DNA from: an uncultured Nonlabens sp.
GTDB taxonomy: Bacteria; Bacteroidota; Bacteroidia; Flavobacteriales; Flavobacteriaceae
DNA length: 64,000 nt
Reading direction: 5' to 3'
Assembly: GCF_947495285.1 (NCBI RefSeq)
Contig: NZ_CANLXZ010000017.1
Location: 1 to 64,000 of the forward strand
The notes beneath the pieces were generated by a model. That model searched no databases and was not told where the DNA came from. It saw only the letters and a list, made by a program, of their open reading frames with translations. This document shows, piece by piece, positions 61,770 to 64,000 of this stretch. How positions within the stretch are numbered: the stretch's first letter is position 1; each line of letters starts with the position of its first letter. The translations under genes and the position numbers were made by a program.

Positions 61770-62008
61770 GTTAATAAAATCAGAAATCCACCTCAGAATA
61801 AATTATTTTAGCCTTTTTTATCTCAATTGTAAATTTAGTGTAAATGAACGGTATGGATATGAAGTTAGGGAAGTAAAAGAAAATTATCGTGCTTAATCAA
61901 GACTGCGCGATAATTTTTTAACCAACTTAAACTTTAAAGCAACCCATTTATAACCGATATTTATAATTGAAATAGGTATTATTACGTTCTAAAGATAAAC
62001 AACCCAAC

Positions 62009-62890
62009 ATGGCACAGCAAAAAGATAACCGAATATTTAAAATTTTACTAGCAGTTTTACTCTTGGCACTCATAGGATTAGGAGGTTGGTCTTATAGTAA
62101 TTATCAAGAAAATGAAGGTATTAAGGTAGCTTTAAATGATGAGAAAGCACAAATTCAAAAAGAACTAGAGAACATCTCTACAGAGTATGATCTAGAAATA
62201 GAAAAAGGTAACGCGCTCAATGCAGACCTGGTAGACGCACGAGATCGCATCGCAAGACTAGTGGATAGTGTCGGTAAATTAGAAACAGATGTAAGAGTGC
62301 TGTCTAGAATGCGTGCCGAATTATCTAATATTAGAAAAGAGCGTGATTTATTGCAGGATAGAATACATACTCTAGAAATAGTGAATCAAAATCTTGCCAT
62401 GGTGAACGATAGTACGTTATCTGCTTTAAACAGTGAGATTTTAAAAAACCAAGATCAAAATTCTACCATAGAGAACATGAATGCAGACATGGCTCGTGCA
62501 GCCGCGTTAATACCTACTAACTTTAAACCAGTAGGAATTATAGTAAGAAGTTCAGGTAAGCAAATAGAAAACGATAGAGCGCGTAGAGTAGATGATATAA
62601 AAGTATGTTTTACACTGCCAGAAAATCCACTTGCTAGTACTGGAGTCACTTCTTTTTACCTGCAAGTAATAAACCCAGAGAACAATGTTTTAGGACTCAA
62701 TAAAAAACAAATGTTTGATGGTCAGGAATTGACTTATTCTAAAGTGATACAATTTAATTACAAAGGTAAAGAACTAGATATATGTGATGTACTAGGAGCA
62801 GATGAAGATAATATAGTTAAAGGAAATTATAGAATTAACCTTTACAACGGTCCTATACGTGTGAGTAGTAATGAGATCACACTGAGGTAA
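62009..62890 (+). CDS. Membrane-anchored coiled-coil protein (hypothetical)
   Basis: A 293-residue protein: a short basic N-terminus, one membrane helix (about 11-31, ILLAVLLLALIGLGGWSY), a long parallel coiled coil (about 40-165) and a C-terminal beta-rich domain of about 120 residues (KPVGIIVRSSGKQIEN; VCFTLPENPLASTGVTSFYL). This layout recurs in Bacteroidota as conserved hypothetical proteins and suggests a periplasmic or extracytoplasmic scaffold. No catalytic motif. It is monocistronic with its own terminator and divergent from the comF-type gene. Confidence 0.75.
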   Translation: MAQQKDNRIFKILLAVLLLALIGLGGWSYSNYQENEGIKVALNDEKAQIQKELENISTEYDLEIEKGNALNADLVDARDRIARLVDSVGKLETDVRVLSRMRAELSNIRKERDLLQDRIHTLEIVNQNLAMVNDSTLSALNSEILKNQDQNSTIENMNADMARAAALIPTNFKPVGIIVRSSGKQIENDRARRVDDIKVCFTLPENPLASTGVTSFYLQVINPENNVLGLNKKQMFDGQELTYSKVIQFNYKGKELDICDVLGADEDNIVKGNYRINLYNGPIRVSSNEITLR

Positions 62891-62911
62891 TTTTAAAATG
62901 CAATGATATTT

Positions 62912-62945
62912 TAAAGGTGTAATGATTTATTACACCTTTTTTATT
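62912..62945 (+). terminator. Terminator of the coiled-coil protein gene
   Basis: Arms AAAGGTGTAAT (62913-62923) and ATTACACCTTT (62929-62939), 5-base loop, then a T run. Confidence 0.9.
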
Positions 62946-63033
62946 TTCTAAAGATTAAATTTCGCTTTTTCCTAAGAAGAACAAGAATACACTTATTTTG
63001 TTATTTTTGATTTTCAACTAACCATCCAAAGAT

Positions 63034-63780
63034 TTGATAAACAGCCTTAAAGTAATAGTAGTTCTTCCTGCTTATAATGCATCAAAGACACTCGAGAAGA
63101 CCTATAGAGAGATTCCGTTTGATATAGTAGATGAGGTTATTCTAGTAGATGATTTTAGTACAGATAATACCAGTGTTCTAGCTACACAATTAGGTATAAA
63201 GCATGTGATACGACATGATGTAAACAAAGGCTATGGTGCAAATCAAAAATCATGTTATCATAAAGCATTAGAACTAGGAGCAGACATTATTATCATGTTG
63301 CACCCAGATTATCAATACACGCCTAAGTTGATACACTCTATGTCTTATTTAATCGCAAACGATGTGTACAAGGTGGTTCTAGGCTCTCGTATTTTAGGTA
63401 AAGGCGCTTTAAATGGTGGTATGCCTATTTATAAATACATAGCAAATAGATTTTTGACGGCATTTCAAAATATCTTAATGTATCAAAAATTAGCAGAATA
63501 TCATACGGGATATCGAGCTTTTTCTAAAGAAATATTTGATAAAATAGACATCGATAAAAATTCTGATGACTTTGTTTTTGATAACCAGATGCTGGCTCAA
63601 ATATGTATGGTAAATTATGAAATCGCCGAAATTACTTGTCCTACAAAGTATTTTGAAGAAGCTTCTTCTATAAATTTTGCAAGAAGTACCAAGTATGGTT
63701 TTGGAGTTTTAGGAACTTCGATTCAGTATTTTTCACATCGTATTTTAAAGATTAAGTCAAAGATTTTTACAAATGACTAA
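63034..63780 (+). CDS. Glycosyltransferase family 2
   Basis: A 248-residue GT-A enzyme similar to dolichol-phosphate-mannose or polyprenyl-glycosyl synthases. Nucleotide-sugar motifs are VVLPAYNASKTLEKTY, EVILVDDFSTDNT and the DXD-like IIMLHPDYQYTP; the acceptor region is AEYHTGYRAFSKE. There is no membrane tail. Translation begins at TTG 63034, because the frame has a TAA upstream and no ATG before the catalytic domain. It overlaps the next membrane gene by 8 bp, suggesting they act together in cell-surface glycan or lipid-linked sugar formation. Confidence 0.9.
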   Translation: MINSLKVIVVLPAYNASKTLEKTYREIPFDIVDEVILVDDFSTDNTSVLATQLGIKHVIRHDVNKGYGANQKSCYHKALELGADIIIMLHPDYQYTPKLIHSMSYLIANDVYKVVLGSRILGKGALNGGMPIYKYIANRFLTAFQNILMYQKLAEYHTGYRAFSKEIFDKIDIDKNSDDFVFDNQMLAQICMVNYEIAEITCPTKYFEEASSINFARSTKYGFGVLGTSIQYFSHRILKIKSKIFTND

Positions 63781-64000
63781 AAACCTTGCGGTATCCATAC
63801 TGATATTTATCAACTCTCTTTTTTGTTTAAAATATCTTGAAAGAGTTACTGAGTTCTATGTGTTAATAACAGTTTTGTATCTTGTAATACAAGTTTTATT
63901 AGTATCGCAAGGATATCGTTTTTTTAATCTTAAAATAGTTAGAAGGATAGTATATGCATCAATTATAGTCATACCTATTCTTATTAGTATTACAAGTTTT
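63773..64000 (+). CDS. Integral membrane protein (partial, runs off the window)
   Basis: An ATG at 63773, 8 bp inside the glycosyltransferase gene, opens a frame that stays open for 76 codons to the window edge. It encodes a hydrophobic protein (SILIFINSLFCLKYLERVTE; FYVLITVLYLVIQVLLVSQG; IVYASIIVIPILISITSF) with at least three membrane segments. It is probably a polyisoprenyl-linked-sugar processing or polymerising enzyme by context, but no family can be named from this fragment. Confidence 0.7.
   Translation, partial: MTKNLAVSILIFINSLFCLKYLERVTEFYVLITVLYLVIQVLLVSQGYRFFNLKIVRRIVYASIIVIPILISITSF

Noticed and set aside
1-64000. CRISPR array, tRNA, rRNA or insertion sequence
   Set aside because: I scanned intergenic DNA for spaced direct repeats, cloverleaf-type segments, rRNA stretches and transposase frames and saw none. 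The spaced palindrome copies are kilobases apart and unlike CRISPR repeats.

Overview
The window is chromosomal DNA of a marine-type member of the Flavobacteriaceae (Bacteroidota). The evidence is low G+C, paired OmpH/Skp genes after bamA, a GLPGLI protein beside a TonB-type barrel, a DUF6089-like gene between nadK and uppS, weak ribosome binding sites, and promoters of the Bacteroidota type (TTG, about 20 bp, TAnnTTTG). Most of it is housekeeping DNA. I see no tRNA or rRNA gene, insertion sequence, prophage or CRISPR array.

Layout. 1-4.7 kb: small membrane ORF, pepP, a nitrilase-family amidase, an Ig-like lipoprotein and a broken regulatory-domain fragment. 4.7-8.7 kb: clpX, clpP, tig and a small membrane protein. 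8.7-13.2 kb: SGNH lipoprotein, FadL-type porin, alpha/beta hydrolase, pdxJ. 13.3-20.5 kb: an envelope run of CBS protein, nadK, DUF6089-like protein, uppS, bamA and two ompH genes. 20.9-31.3 kb: TrmH-type methyltransferase, two convergent histidine kinases, zinc-ribbon protein, bacilliredoxin, plsC-type acyltransferase, acyl-ACP desaturase, recQ, AhpD-like protein. 31.4-38.8 kb: recJ, a receiver protein with a hybrid-PAS kinase, lpxH, and an AlbA/Schlafen-type protein coupled to a metallophosphatase. 39-43.2 kb: SPFH/GYF protein, zinc-ribbon membrane protein, helix-hairpin-helix protein, OmpA protein. 43.5-47.1 kb: TonB-type barrel, GLPGLI protein, possible secreted peptide. 47.3-50.7 kb: heme genes hemD, hemE, an EI24 membrane protein and hemF. 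51-53.7 kb: Crp/Fnr regulator, yicC, gmk, nadD. 53.8-59.2 kb: a complete metal-uptake operon (DtxR/MntR regulator, outer-membrane protein, binding lipoprotein, ATPase, two permeases with C-terminal winged-helix tails). 59.2-60.1 kb: two decayed small membrane genes. 60.2-64 kb: enoyl-CoA hydratase, comF-type gene, coiled-coil protein, glycosyltransferase, and the start of a membrane protein.

The strongest unexplained signal runs through the whole window. A perfect 16-bp palindrome, CGCTTTCGCGAAAGCG, occurs 11 times, plus one single-mismatch copy. It lies in intergenic DNA and inside genes, where it is read in all three frames without a stop. Spacing is unusually even: counting the near-perfect copy, the intervals average about 5.5 kb with a standard deviation of about 1.5 kb. 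It looks like a highly iterated, position-selected DNA site rather than a scattered mobile repeat. Coordinates, counts and spacings were read by eye.
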